Both the position numbers and the translations under genes were made by a program. A DNA stretch of 64,000 nucleotides from an uncultured Sphingomonadaceae bacterium (GTDB lineage Bacteria > Pseudomonadota > Alphaproteobacteria > Sphingomonadales > Sphingomonadaceae): positions 372,001 to 436,000 of the forward strand of contig CANMVC010000001.1 of assembly GCA_947501325.1 (NCBI GenBank). The letters run 5' to 3'. Below the pieces are notes generated by a model. It searched no databases and was not told where the DNA came from. It saw nothing but the letters and a program-made list of their open reading frames with translations. Positions within the stretch are counted from its first letter, which is position 1; each line of letters starts with the position of its first letter. Shown piece after piece: positions 9,651 to 18,548 of this stretch.

Positions 9651-10687
9651 TGGAATTGCAAGATCCCAAGTTAAAACAGCGTGGCCGCGCCTCGCTCGAT
9701 TTTCTGGCGCAATTGGGTGTGGCTTCTGCGCCGGTGTCGCAAAAAGTGACGTCTGAAATTAGCGACCGACTGGACGTTGATAACTTGCCGGATGATCTTG
9801 ATGAACGGGAAGAGGCAATCGACAACGCGTTGTCGGACTCCACCGCTTTCGCGACCCAGCGCCTGATGGGGGATTGGCACAGCCGCAGCCATGGCCGGAT
9901 TTCATGGGAAGCCTTTGAAGAAATCAAACCGGAATTGCAGCCCGTTCTGGATGCAACCACCAAGGGACCGGCAAGCCTTGTACTTGACCCCGAGCTTAAG
10001 CTTCCTGCTTATTGGGAGGGCGTCCATTTTCACCGCACGGAGGGCGGCTGGGATGCGCATGAGCATATGGGCTATGTCCATGGCGAAATTATCCACAAGA
10101 AAATGGTCGCGCGTTTCTTCCCGGGTGGGATATTCAAGCAAAGGCAAAATGTCGCGGAAATGGCCCCGCGGGACAGCTATGAGCGGATACTCGACATGGG
10201 TTGTTCGAGCGGGCACTTCACCACCGCGCTCGCCAAAACCTATCCGGATGCACAGATTACCGGTGTCGAATTGTCAGCACGGATGCTGGAACATGCCCAT
10301 CGCACGGCTAATGCCAATGGCTGGAACTGGAAACTCTATCAGCGGGCGGCCGAAAATACAGGTTTTGAGGATGCCAGCTTTGATCTTGTCGCGTCCTATA
10401 TCCTGATCCACGAAATTCCTGCTGACGTCGTCGAGCAGGTTTTTGCGGAAGCCTTCCGCGTGCTCGAACCCGGCGGCGACATGATCATGTCGGATGCCAC
10501 CCGCTATGCCGATCTGGACAAGCTGAGCGTATGGAAAGCCGATCGCAGTGCCAAATATGGCGGTGAGCCCTTCTGGCGCGAAACTGCCAGCCTTGACCTC
10601 GCCGAAATCGCCAGAAAAGTAGGCTTTGTAGATGTCAGTGCCGACGGCATATATCCGCATGTCGTTAAAGGGCGCAAACCGGCATGA
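9647..10687 (+). CDS. Class I SAM-dependent methyltransferase with N-terminal extension
   Basis: A 346-residue protein. Residues 1-160 form an extension containing YWEGVHFHRTEGGWDAHEHM; the SAM domain begins at ILDMGCSSGH (181-190) and continues with the motif II acid in ITGVELSARML. It could O- or N-methylate an intermediate, or belong to the methyltransferase-fold proteins without methylation activity. Start ATG 9647 overlaps the transporter stop (ATGA) with GGAG upstream. The fragment at 63509-64000 has a similar N-terminal pattern, suggesting a second copy. Confidence 0.85.
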   Translation: MMELQDPKLKQRGRASLDFLAQLGVASAPVSQKVTSEISDRLDVDNLPDDLDEREEAIDNALSDSTAFATQRLMGDWHSRSHGRISWEAFEEIKPELQPVLDATTKGPASLVLDPELKLPAYWEGVHFHRTEGGWDAHEHMGYVHGEIIHKKMVARFFPGGIFKQRQNVAEMAPRDSYERILDMGCSSGHFTTALAKTYPDAQITGVELSARMLEHAHRTANANGWNWKLYQRAAENTGFEDASFDLVASYILIHEIPADVVEQVFAEAFRVLEPGGDMIMSDATRYADLDKLSVWKADRSAKYGGEPFWRETASLDLAEIARKVGFVDVSADGIYPHVVKGRKPA

Positions 10688-10974
10688 GCGGTCCGGATCG
10701 CGACACGCCTACCAGCTTTAACTTCCCCGAAGGCAAGCTGCTGCATCCCGAACAAGTCGACAATCTCGGTCGGGCCCTGATTAGTCTGACCCGGGAAATC
10801 TGCGTGCTGACCGACCGGCAGATGGTGCTGGAAAAAATACTGGCGGACCAGGGCATCGACGTCACAGAGGCCGTTGAAAATTATCAGCCCGATGAAACGC
10901 TGCAGAGCCGGTTGGATGAACGCACTGGCGCGATTGTCAAAACCATTATCGGTGATCTGACGGGCGCAGAATGA
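10684..10974 (+). CDS. Small conserved-looking protein of unknown function
   Basis: A 96-residue, acidic, probably helical cytosolic protein without signal peptide, membrane segment or cysteine pairs. It does not match a family I recognise. The central stretch LGRALISLTREICVLTDRQMVLEKIL looks like an amphipathic helix or short coiled coil, which suggests a binding partner. It is translationally coupled on both sides by ATGA overlaps, to the methyltransferase and to the secreted hydrolase, which is good evidence that it is a real gene. It could be an accessory subunit of the methyltransferase (inference). Confidence 0.7.
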   Translation: MSGPDRDTPTSFNFPEGKLLHPEQVDNLGRALISLTREICVLTDRQMVLEKILADQGIDVTEAVENYQPDETLQSRLDERTGAIVKTIIGDLTGAE

Positions 10975-11918
10975 TCCATTGGCGTCGTCTGCTCCGAAGC
11001 GTAGCATTGCTCTTACTCGGTTTGGCAAGTGGTGCCGCGCTGGCGATGCAGACCACGTCGACGATTCCGAATGCGCCCCCAAAGCTTGTCGTCACCGAAA
11101 TTCAGACAATGTTGACAACCAAAAGCGGCCACGAATTCCCTGTTACGATATTCGCACCAGACAGATCAGGCACCTTTCCGCTGATCGTGTTCTCAACCGG
11201 TGCTTTTTCAAGCCCGGACCGCTACCTTAATATGCTCCAGCCGATTGCTGAGGCGGGATATATTATTCTCGCGCCAACCCATTTGGATGCGGAGATATTG
11301 GCGCTGGATCCCAAGCCCAAGTCTGAAACCGTTTGGACGACGCGCAATGACGAGATCGCGCATCTTGCAGCAGTTCCTGATCCGGTGGTTGCGCGGCTCA
11401 AAAGACGTGGATTCACTATCGATGCAAACCAGATCGCAATAATGGGGCATAGCTATGGCGCGCTGATAGCTCAGATTGGCGCCGGAGCGATTGCAACGGA
11501 GCCCGATGGCTCGCGCCCCAATCGCAAAATCGAAAATGTCGCTGCACTCGTTACCTATTCCCCGCCCGGTCCGCTTGCAAAGATGATCGACGCCAAAGGC
11601 TGGTCGACTATCGACGTGCCGAGTCTGACGGTGACCGGAACTGCGGATATCCTGCCGGGTTTGATCGACGACTGGCGGCTCCATAAAGCGGCTTATGAAG
11701 CCACCCCCGAAGGCGCGCGGTGGCTGTGGGTCGGGGATGATGTTGACCATTATTTTGACGGGCTTTTCGGGCGGGGCGGATCCATCAGGCCGGAAATCGC
11801 CAAACGGTTCGACCATTCTATTGCAACGACCATCCAGTTTCTCGATCTACATCTGAAACCGGAGCAAGTTTCAACAGGCCCCGAGCCCTTATCTGGCGTT
11901 CAAGTGACAAAGGACTGA
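10971..11918 (+). CDS. Secreted alpha/beta hydrolase (dienelactone hydrolase / PAF-acetylhydrolase-like)
   Basis: A 315-residue protein with a Sec signal peptide (basic WRRLLRS, hydrophobic core, cut near ALA at about 25). The nucleophile elbow is GHSYGA (Ser161) and the fold is of the dienelactone hydrolase or platelet-activating-factor acetylhydrolase type. It would act in the periplasm. Start ATG 10971 overlaps the previous stop by four bases. With the two beta-lactamase-fold lipoproteins it makes three exported hydrolases in one operon. Confidence 0.83.
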   Translation: MIHWRRLLRSVALLLLGLASGAALAMQTTSTIPNAPPKLVVTEIQTMLTTKSGHEFPVTIFAPDRSGTFPLIVFSTGAFSSPDRYLNMLQPIAEAGYIILAPTHLDAEILALDPKPKSETVWTTRNDEIAHLAAVPDPVVARLKRRGFTIDANQIAIMGHSYGALIAQIGAGAIATEPDGSRPNRKIENVAALVTYSPPGPLAKMIDAKGWSTIDVPSLTVTGTADILPGLIDDWRLHKAAYEATPEGARWLWVGDDVDHYFDGLFGRGGSIRPEIAKRFDHSIATTIQFLDLHLKPEQVSTGPEPLSGVQVTKD

Positions 11919-11921
11919 AGC

Positions 11922-13118
11922 ATGCGAGCGATACAAATCACCATAGCGAGCGCATTGCTTTCATCGCTGGCCGCCTGCATGACGCCAGCGACCGATGCCG
12001 TTCCGGAACGCGATCTGGCCGCCGCAGCAGAGGCTTTGCAAGGCGCGACGGTATTGGATGTCGACCTGTTCCAGCCAACGGTCACCATCGGCGAAAAATG
12101 CGGCGAACGGAAGCTGCCAGCAAGCGAGGCCGCGATGTCGACCGATCTTGCCGCCGCCATTGCGCAAGCCGATAGCTATTCCAAGGCGCAAAAGGGCGTG
12201 GGCCTCGTCATTCTGAAAGACGGAAAAATATTGCATGAAAGCTATGCTGACGATGCAGATGCGGCAACCCCGACTGACAGCTATTCCATGCACAAATCCA
12301 TCCTTGCAATGGTCTACGGGATTGCGATTGAAGAGGGCATTATCGGATCGCTGGATGATCGCGCGGGACAATATATCAGCGAATGGAACAATGATCCGCG
12401 CGGTCAGATTACGCTGAGGCAGCTGCTGCATATGGAAAGCGGGCTGAAACTGTACAGCTTTTCCGATCCCGGCGGGAAATCACGGGAACTGCTTTTGGCA
12501 GCCGATATCAATGCGGTGGCACTGGACTATCCGCTAGCCGATGCTCCTGGGTCAGAGTTTCGCTATAATAATGTGAACAGCCAGGTGGCCGGCATCGCAT
12601 TGCAACGCGCGCTTCAAGCAAAGGGCTTTGACAGCTATGCCGGCTATCTGGAACAAAAGCTCTGGTGTCCGGTCGGCAATGACACAGCCAGCCTGTGGCT
12701 CGACCGGGAAGGCGGCGCTCCGCATTATTATTCCGGCTTGTTCACAAACCCGCACAACTGGGCCCGGATCGGTGAACTGATCCGCAATCAAGGCCGATTG
12801 CAGGGCAAACAAATCGTCTCCGCCGAATGGATCAAGGCCATGGCAGAGCCAGCACCGACCAATCCCAATTATGGCCTGCATGTCTGGCGAGGATCGCCTT
12901 ATGTTGCCAAACGCCGCTATAGCCAACAAAACCCGTTAGCGGTGACCCATGGCGCGCCCTATCTGGCCGAAGATGTGCTGTTCTTTGACGGGTTCGGCGG
13001 ACAGCGTGTCTATGTCGTTCCATCCAGCGGGTTGACAATCGTCCGCACAGGCCAGGTGAATTTCGCCTATGACGACGCGAAAATCGTCAACCTGATACTG
13101 GATGGCCTATCCCGCTGA
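11922..13118 (+). CDS. Serine hydrolase, class C beta-lactamase family, predicted lipoprotein
   Basis: A 398-residue exported hydrolase and last gene of the operon. Lipobox LAAC (Cys19) follows a typical lipoprotein signal. The catalytic motifs are S122-M-H-K125 and Y215-N-N217, and the C-terminal strand RVYVVPSSGLTIVRTG aligns with the region of the third motif. It shares layout with 6927-8216 but differs throughout the N-terminal region, so it is a diverged relative rather than a recent copy. Three bases separate it from the previous stop. The opposing GST gene ends eight bases downstream. Confidence 0.85.
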   Translation: MRAIQITIASALLSSLAACMTPATDAVPERDLAAAAEALQGATVLDVDLFQPTVTIGEKCGERKLPASEAAMSTDLAAAIAQADSYSKAQKGVGLVILKDGKILHESYADDADAATPTDSYSMHKSILAMVYGIAIEEGIIGSLDDRAGQYISEWNNDPRGQITLRQLLHMESGLKLYSFSDPGGKSRELLLAADINAVALDYPLADAPGSEFRYNNVNSQVAGIALQRALQAKGFDSYAGYLEQKLWCPVGNDTASLWLDREGGAPHYYSGLFTNPHNWARIGELIRNQGRLQGKQIVSAEWIKAMAEPAPTNPNYGLHVWRGSPYVAKRRYSQQNPLAVTHGAPYLAEDVLFFDGFGGQRVYVVPSSGLTIVRTGQVNFAYDDAKIVNLILDGLSR

Positions 13119-13125
13119 GACGCGG

Positions 13126-13812
13126 TCACTCCTGACCAAACATGGCTTTGAACGATTCCTCTGTCGGATTGCCAACTTTGAGGTCGTCTTCCATGACCGC
13201 CATGCCGCGCTGAACCGCGGGACGGGCACCGACAGTGGCTAGCCAGCGCTCTACATTCGGAAATGCGGTGACATCAACGCTGTGCAAGTTTTGCTGTTTT
13301 TCGGTCATCCAGGGAAAGGTCGACATATCAGCCAAGGAATAGTCGCTGCCCGCCAGATATTCCTGCTCTCCCAGCCGCTTGTCGATCACGCCATAAAGCC
13401 GCTTGGTTTCGCCGCAATAGCGCTGAATTCCGTGCTCCACGCGCTCTTTCGCATAGCCGTTAAAATAGCCGCATTGCCCGAACATCGGACCAACGCTGGC
13501 ATTCTGGAAAAACAGCCATTGCGTTACGATGGATTGCTGCACCGGATCTTCCGGCCAGAATTTCCCGGTCTTTTGCGCAAAATAGAGAAATATCGCCCCC
13601 GATTCAAAGACCGCATGCGGCTGGCCGTCCGGACCGTCATGATCGACTATCGCGGGCACACGGTTATTGGGGCTGATTGCCAGAAATTCCGGCGTATGTT
13701 GTTCACCCGTCAGTATGTTGATGGATTTGGTCTGGTAATCGAGTGCAAATTCCTCGAGCGCGATCGATATTTTGTGCCCGTTGGGCGTCGGCCAGTAATA
13801 GAAGTCGATCAT
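13126..13812 (-). CDS. Glutathione S-transferase, YfcG/Ure2p-like
   Basis: A 228-residue GST with thioredoxin-fold N-terminus (YYWPTPNGHKISIALEE) and the glutathione-binding ESGAI motif in FESGAIFLYFA. The T-x-N-G-x-K pattern is characteristic of the YfcG/Nu-like group, which reduce disulfides or peroxides or cleave ethers. It starts with ATGA overlap to the second GST gene upstream and is the last gene of the four-gene minus-strand operon. Tandem GSTs in sphingomonads often act in ether cleavage or dehalogenation; that link is inference. Confidence 0.9.
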   Translation of the reverse strand: MIDFYYWPTPNGHKISIALEEFALDYQTKSINILTGEQHTPEFLAISPNNRVPAIVDHDGPDGQPHAVFESGAIFLYFAQKTGKFWPEDPVQQSIVTQWLFFQNASVGPMFGQCGYFNGYAKERVEHGIQRYCGETKRLYGVIDKRLGEQEYLAGSDYSLADMSTFPWMTEKQQNLHSVDVTAFPNVERWLATVGARPAVQRGMAVMEDDLKVGNPTEESFKAMFGQE

Positions 13813-14540
13813 TTGGCATGTTCCTTCTGCAAGGCGAGTATGTCCTGCACCGCCCGCTGGCAGCGTTTGGTACTGGTATCGCCTTCAAAATCCTTGTTGT
13901 AATGCGACTGTACGGAAGGGCGTTCGATCGCCGCATCAAACCAGTCCGAAAGCGCCGGACGACCATCGCGCCACCGGAAATCGGGATGGATCGGATCTTT
14001 GGCTTCATAAAATTCCGCGCGAAAACCGAGATAGCTGATCGCGTGCAGCAGCGACGCATGGCCGATATCAAAATCCGTCCAGCTGCCCGCCTGTTGCTCG
14101 AGCCCATCGAGGGCGCGGATATATTTCGGCCATAAGGATTCAAAAACCCGCATATTCCATTGCTCGGGCTCCTGCCATTGCTCGGCCACCATTTGCACCG
14201 TCGTTTCAAAAATCGTGTCTCCCAGAGCCAGCCGGGTGATCGCATCCCAGCGTGCCGGGCCCGACGCCGGATACATTTTGCGTGCCTTGCTATTGGCATC
14301 GAAATATTCGCAGATCGCCTGGCTGCCATAGATGACCTGACCGGTGTCTGTAGCAAGCGTCGGCACCTTGTCGAGCGGGTTGAGCGCAGCGATACTGTAG
14401 GCATCGCCCTGATCTTCCCCGTCCAGATTCTTGAACGGAAAGGTTGGAACAAAATCAATATCGTCCCAATGCCCACACTCATGTGCGGTGACCAGAACCT
14501 TGTGAATGAAGCTGTGAAACGGGGAGTAAAAAAGTTTCAT
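13809..14540 (-). CDS. Glutathione S-transferase
   Basis: A 243-residue GST with N-terminal KLFYSPFHSFIHKVLVTAHECG, a conserved cis-Pro region LDKVPTL and glutathione contact GSQAI. It is a different subfamily from the adjacent GST. The start is set at ATG 14540; a TTG at 14546 has better spacing to an upstream GAGG and would add two residues. It lies 15 bases downstream of the PEP-mutase-fold gene and overlaps the next GST by four bases. Confidence 0.88.
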   Translation of the reverse strand: MKLFYSPFHSFIHKVLVTAHECGHWDDIDFVPTFPFKNLDGEDQGDAYSIAALNPLDKVPTLATDTGQVIYGSQAICEYFDANSKARKMYPASGPARWDAITRLALGDTIFETTVQMVAEQWQEPEQWNMRVFESLWPKYIRALDGLEQQAGSWTDFDIGHASLLHAISYLGFRAEFYEAKDPIHPDFRWRDGRPALSDWFDAAIERPSVQSHYNKDFEGDTSTKRCQRAVQDILALQKEHAK

Positions 14541-14555
14541 GATCAATATCTTCCT

Positions 14556-15380
14556 CTATTTCAAATAGGCATCCGCGCCGATGCGATCGATTTTTGGTCC
14601 ACCGCCACGCAGTTCCGGCGCGCTTTTGAGATCCGCAAAAGCCCGGTCCAATGCCGCACCGACGGCGCCGAGCGCAGTGCCAGGGAATAGCGCGACGCTA
14701 TATCCAATCTGCTGCGCCATGTGAGCATCGGTCACTTCATCCGTGTCGCGAAGCAGGTTATGCAGCAAGGGAGCTTTGCCGTCCATCTGCCGGACAAATT
14801 CTGCCATCTGTGCCCGCGTGGTCAAAGATTCCGCGAAGATCATATCAGCGCCCGCTTCGACATAGGCATGGGCACGTTCCAATGCGCGCTCAAACCCTTC
14901 TGTGGCCATGGCATCGCTGCGCGCGCTGATCATTACGTCCGCATCGGTTAGCGCATCGCGGGCCGCCTTGATTTTACCCACCATAGCATCCTGACTGATC
15001 AACGGGCGGGACAGCGGATCGTCTGCTGGCTTCACTTCCTGCTGGTCTTCAATTTGAATGGCAGAGGCCCCGGCCCGCTCCAGCATCCTGACGGTACGGG
15101 CAACCGCAAAGGCATTGCCGAAGCCCTGATCTGCATCAACCAGCATCGGAATCCCGATGCGATCGGCAATGCGCGCGGCAATGTCTGCTGTCTCGCTCGC
15201 GGAGAGCAATCCGATGTCGGGGCGTGCCAAATGCGCAGCCGCGAGCGCAGAACCGGAAACAAATATCGCCTCAAAGCCAGCGACTTCCGCCCGATAGGCG
15301 CTGAAGGCATCATATACGCCCGGAGCGACGAGAATTTCTCGTTGCTGCAATCGTGTGCGCATTTTTTTGGCCAGAGTCAC
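14556..15380 (-). CDS. Isocitrate lyase / PEP mutase superfamily protein
   Basis: A 274-residue (beta/alpha)8 protein. The Mg-binding segment VDADQGFGN (about 81-89) and IQIEDQ (109-113) match the superfamily that includes methylisocitrate lyase, PEP mutase and oxaloacetate decarboxylase. The K-K-C-G-H loop carrying the lyases' catalytic cysteine is absent: after EDQ comes QEVKPADDPLS. This argues against a standard isocitrate or methylisocitrate lyase and leaves decarboxylase, hydrolase or other retro-aldol chemistry open. Eight bases separate it from the PhyH gene upstream. Confidence 0.82.
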   Translation of the reverse strand: MTLAKKMRTRLQQREILVAPGVYDAFSAYRAEVAGFEAIFVSGSALAAAHLARPDIGLLSASETADIAARIADRIGIPMLVDADQGFGNAFAVARTVRMLERAGASAIQIEDQQEVKPADDPLSRPLISQDAMVGKIKAARDALTDADVMISARSDAMATEGFERALERAHAYVEAGADMIFAESLTTRAQMAEFVRQMDGKAPLLHNLLRDTDEVTDAHMAQQIGYSVALFPGTALGAVGAALDRAFADLKSAPELRGGGPKIDRIGADAYLK

Positions 15381-15388
15381 CGCGGGCT

Positions 15389-16351
15389 TCAGTTCACAGG
15401 CGCCCTGTCTTTGCGGGAAAGTTCCCGGGCATCTTCTTTGACCTTCAGTTCCTTGAATGCTTTATATTCATTCACCCCGGCCATTTCCTGCTTTGGCCAG
15501 CGCGTCGCAAAGCCTCGCGGGAAATGCGCATCGCCATCCGCACGGCCATCTTCAGACCATAGAAGCGGGAAGTGGGAGCCCTCAGGCTTTTCGCCTTCGA
15601 GCATTTCGTCAAAACTGACACCAGCCAGATTCACACAATCCGGACGGGGTGCCCAGCGGATATCATCTCCGAAAACCCGTTCCGAGATGGCAACACGCCA
15701 GTCGTCAGTCGGATTACCAGCGGAGTAATGCAGCACCCATGGATGCACAATCAGCAGATCACCCGGGTCCATATCCCAGGACAGAAAACGCAAATCCGGA
15801 TCGCCGCGCTTGCTCTCGATTTCCGGATGCGGCACCCGATCATCCGGTTTGATCATCTTTCGGGCGTTGGGAGAAAACAGCCAGTAAGGCACGTCATCAT
15901 GCTGCGTGCCGGCCAGAACTTCGAGGCAGTTTGCTTTCACAATCGGCGTCAATGGTATCCAGATAGAGGGCACCATGTTGCCTTTAACCGGCCAGCCCAT
16001 CCGGTCACAATGCCACAGGGTCTTGGCGTCGGATTGCGGTGGCTTGGCGAAAAATTCATCGAAGAAGAACCGGACTTCCTTTGACTGCATGACTTTGCCA
16101 GCAACCTCCGCAATCGGTGATTCAAAAACGAAACGCCGATATTCCTCGATACAACGCGCCATATAGCGGCCCGGAATAGTTGGCAGCAAGCCAACGTCCT
16201 TTTTGTCGATTATGACCTCTCTCGCAATCGGTTCGAGCAGGTCAATCCAGTCGCGGTCCAGCACACTGCGGAGACAGACGACACCATCTCTCGCATAGTC
16301 GTCGATATCCTGTTGTGTGACGTCGCGGAGCGGGCGTTTGTTCAAAGCCAT
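15389..16351 (-). CDS. Phytanoyl-CoA dioxygenase (PhyH) family, Fe(II)/2-oxoglutarate-dependent
   Basis: A 320-residue double-stranded beta-helix oxygenase. The iron triad is visible as H114-C-D116 in LWHCDRMGWP and the distal His in PWVLHYSAGN (about 208), followed by the Arg that binds 2-oxoglutarate in DDWRVAISERVFGDD. Predicted to hydroxylate an aliphatic carbon or remove a side chain using O2 and 2-oxoglutarate. First gene of the minus-strand operon that includes the PEP-mutase-fold enzyme and two GSTs. Its promoter lies in the 199-bp gap shared with the divergent FAD hydroxylase at 16551. Confidence 0.88.
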   Translation of the reverse strand: MALNKRPLRDVTQQDIDDYARDGVVCLRSVLDRDWIDLLEPIAREVIIDKKDVGLLPTIPGRYMARCIEEYRRFVFESPIAEVAGKVMQSKEVRFFFDEFFAKPPQSDAKTLWHCDRMGWPVKGNMVPSIWIPLTPIVKANCLEVLAGTQHDDVPYWLFSPNARKMIKPDDRVPHPEIESKRGDPDLRFLSWDMDPGDLLIVHPWVLHYSAGNPTDDWRVAISERVFGDDIRWAPRPDCVNLAGVSFDEMLEGEKPEGSHFPLLWSEDGRADGDAHFPRGFATRWPKQEMAGVNEYKAFKELKVKEDARELSRKDRAPVN

Positions 16352-16550
16352 GATATTCTGTCCTCTGTCAATTCAGCCTTCCTATAAACAACCAGAGTCG
16401 GATCTGGGTTTAAAGAGGGATCAATATCCACTCGACGGATAGTTTTGGCAACGGCGTTACCGCAGTGCGAATAGTAGAACAGAACAGCGCTCCGCGCCCC
16501 GGATAATTCCTTATGGCGCCAGACACACAAACGCTGGAGCAGCAATACAT

Positions 16551-17756
16551 ATGCAGCATCTGAAAACACAGATCGTAATCGCGGGTGCAGGACCTGTCGG
16601 GAGCGTCGCGGCCTATTTCCTAGCGAATAAAGGCATAGACGTTATCCTGTTGGAATCCGGTGGCGATTGCGCGCTGGATTTGCGCGCCTCCACCTTTCAT
16701 CCACCAACTCTGGAGATGCTGGATCAGTTCGGGATAACCGAAAAACTGATCGAAAAAGGCTTGAAAGCACCGATTTATCATTTCCGGGAGCGCCAGACGG
16801 GCGAGGTCATCGACTTTGACATGGGCGAGATTTCTGACCACACGCCCTTTCCCTATCGCGTCCAGTGCGAGCAATATCATCTCTCGCGCATGTTGTCAGA
16901 CAGCGTACGCAACCTGCCCGGAGCAGACGTGCGCTTCGCGCACCGTGTGGTCGGATTTGACCAGGATCAGACCGGGGTCGATGTCTATGCCGAAAATCCG
17001 CAAGAGATTGTCCAGATTCGTGCGGACTATCTGATCGGAGCTGATGGATCGAACAGCATCATCCGCAAATGGCTTGATACGGATTTTGTTGGTTTCACCT
17101 ATCCGGAAAAGTTTCTCTGTTACACCACCACTGAGCCGTTGGAACAAAAGCTGCCGAATCTATGCCATGTCAATTATGTGTCGGATCCAAAAGAATGGAT
17201 GGTTCTCCTAAGAGTGCCATCGCTCTGGCGCGTGCTCGTTCCTGCCAAGGAAGAACAGCCGGATGACGAGCTACTCGCCGAAGAGAAGAAGAATGACGTG
17301 TTTGATCGGCTGGTTGGCAATGGGGAAAATGTCGAGACCGCGCATCGTACCATATACCGCGTGCATCAGCGCGTGGCGAAGCAGTTCATGCATGACCGGG
17401 TTGCGATTATTGGCGATGCAGCGCATCTTAATAACCCGATTGGGGGTTTTGGCATGAACAGCGGCATTCACGATGCGTTTAATCTGTGCGACAAATTTGC
17501 ACGTATTTATAACAAAGGCGCGGATGCCGACGAAGCACTGGGCATTTTCGAACGGCAACGCCATAAAACAACCCATGATTTTATTCAGGCACAGACGATT
17601 AGAAACATGCAATATTTGGCCGGAGGCGAGAGCGAAGAGCACAAGCGCCGCAAAGAAGAAATGCAGCGTGTCCACAGTGACCCGGAAGCGCGCGAAGGCT
17701 TCCTGTTGCGGCAATCGATGATTGAAAGTCTGGAACAGGAAAAACTGGTCGCCTGA
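16551..17756 (+). CDS. FAD-dependent aromatic hydroxylase (PheA/TfdB type)
   Basis: A 401-residue class A flavoprotein monooxygenase. GAGPVG (12-17) binds ADP, and the motif GDAAHLNNPIGGFGMNSGIHDAFNL is the FAD-ribityl site typical of PheA/TfdB/MhpA-like hydroxylases. It lacks the roughly 150-residue C-terminal thioredoxin-like domain of phenol hydroxylases, as in shorter PHBH-like members. It would use NAD(P)H and O2 to hydroxylate an aromatic or heteroaromatic ring. It overlaps the next gene by one base (TGATG), so hydroxylation and the following step are translationally coupled. Confidence 0.9.
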   Translation: MQHLKTQIVIAGAGPVGSVAAYFLANKGIDVILLESGGDCALDLRASTFHPPTLEMLDQFGITEKLIEKGLKAPIYHFRERQTGEVIDFDMGEISDHTPFPYRVQCEQYHLSRMLSDSVRNLPGADVRFAHRVVGFDQDQTGVDVYAENPQEIVQIRADYLIGADGSNSIIRKWLDTDFVGFTYPEKFLCYTTTEPLEQKLPNLCHVNYVSDPKEWMVLLRVPSLWRVLVPAKEEQPDDELLAEEKKNDVFDRLVGNGENVETAHRTIYRVHQRVAKQFMHDRVAIIGDAAHLNNPIGGFGMNSGIHDAFNLCDKFARIYNKGADADEALGIFERQRHKTTHDFIQAQTIRNMQYLAGGESEEHKRRKEEMQRVHSDPEAREGFLLRQSMIESLEQEKLVA

Positions 17757-18535
17757 TGCCCCTGAAATCTAATCCAAAACCCCGCCCTGATCCCGACGCT
17801 CTTGGCTATCGCAGATTGTTCGGGGTTCTGGGGCCGTCTACCAACACTGTCGTCCAGCCGGATTTTGATGATTTGCGTGTGCGCGGTGTGACCAATCACT
17901 ATAGCCGAATTGTCGTGGAAGACGCGCAGGCAATCTCGGACGAAACTTTCATGGCAGGCACGCTGGAAATTTCCCGCAACACGCTGGATGCTGCACGCGG
18001 TGTCCTGACCTGCAATCCCGACTATCTGGTCATGGGCATGTCCGCCGTCACCTTTTACGGTGGGGCCGAAGGCGCGCAGAAATGGCGCGAGAATATCGAG
18101 AGCGAGGCGGGTCTGAAATTATGCACGGGATCCCAATCGCTGATCGAGGCTTTCACAGCCTATGGCGGGATCAAAAAGATTGTGGTGCTGTCACCTTACT
18201 ACCCGTCGGCCAATGCGCATGTTGCCCATTTCATGGCCGATCATGGTGTTGAAGTCGTCCGAGACACTTGCCTGCGCTGTCCCAGCTGGACTTCGATTGC
18301 GCAAGTACCAACAGAGACATTGCGAGAAGAATTGCGGGCTCTTGATGGCGATGATGTTGATGCACTCGTCCAGGTTGGAACCAACCTGTCTATGACGCGC
18401 CTGGCGGCAGCAGCAGAAATGTATCTGGGCAAGCCCGTCATCGCGATCAACACCGCAACCTATTGGAATGCGCTGCGCCAAAATGGCATTACCGATCAGG
18501 TCAGCGGATTCGGCCGCCTGATGGAAGAATTTTAG
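17756..18535 (+). CDS. Asp/Glu racemase-superfamily protein, arylmalonate decarboxylase / maleate isomerase-like
   Basis: A 259-residue protein whose two-domain pattern fits the AMDase/maleate isomerase branch. GMSAVTFYGG (94-103) corresponds to the oxyanion segment that reads GTSLSFYRG in arylmalonate decarboxylase. The second active-site position, Cys in both AMDase (C188) and maleate isomerase, appears as Gly208 in VQVGTNLSM, and the first maleate isomerase Cys is also absent. Decarboxylation or isomerisation would need a different proton donor. Coupled to the FAD hydroxylase by a one-base overlap and 13 bases upstream of the amidohydrolase. Confidence 0.82.
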   Translation: MPLKSNPKPRPDPDALGYRRLFGVLGPSTNTVVQPDFDDLRVRGVTNHYSRIVVEDAQAISDETFMAGTLEISRNTLDAARGVLTCNPDYLVMGMSAVTFYGGAEGAQKWRENIESEAGLKLCTGSQSLIEAFTAYGGIKKIVVLSPYYPSANAHVAHFMADHGVEVVRDTCLRCPSWTSIAQVPTETLREELRALDGDDVDALVQVGTNLSMTRLAAAAEMYLGKPVIAINTATYWNALRQNGITDQVSGFGRLMEEF

Positions 18536-18548
18536 GAAAGACATACAG

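Noticed and set aside
12832-13038. Small frame antisense to the end of the beta-lactamase-fold gene
   Set aside because: No conservation signal and fully inside a recognised gene.
13623-13640. GTCCGGAC inside a GST gene
   Set aside because: Lacks the TTG/CAA flanks of the operator and is intragenic.
14538-14546. TTG start for the second GST
   Set aside because: Spacing to GAGG is good, but ATG 14540 gives the usual GST N-terminus; difference is two residues only.
16392-16407. CCAGA-N6-TCTGG inverted repeat in the PhyH/FAD hydroxylase gap
   Set aside because: Only five-base arms; short repeats of this size are expected by chance and the orientation is opposite to the site at 20998.
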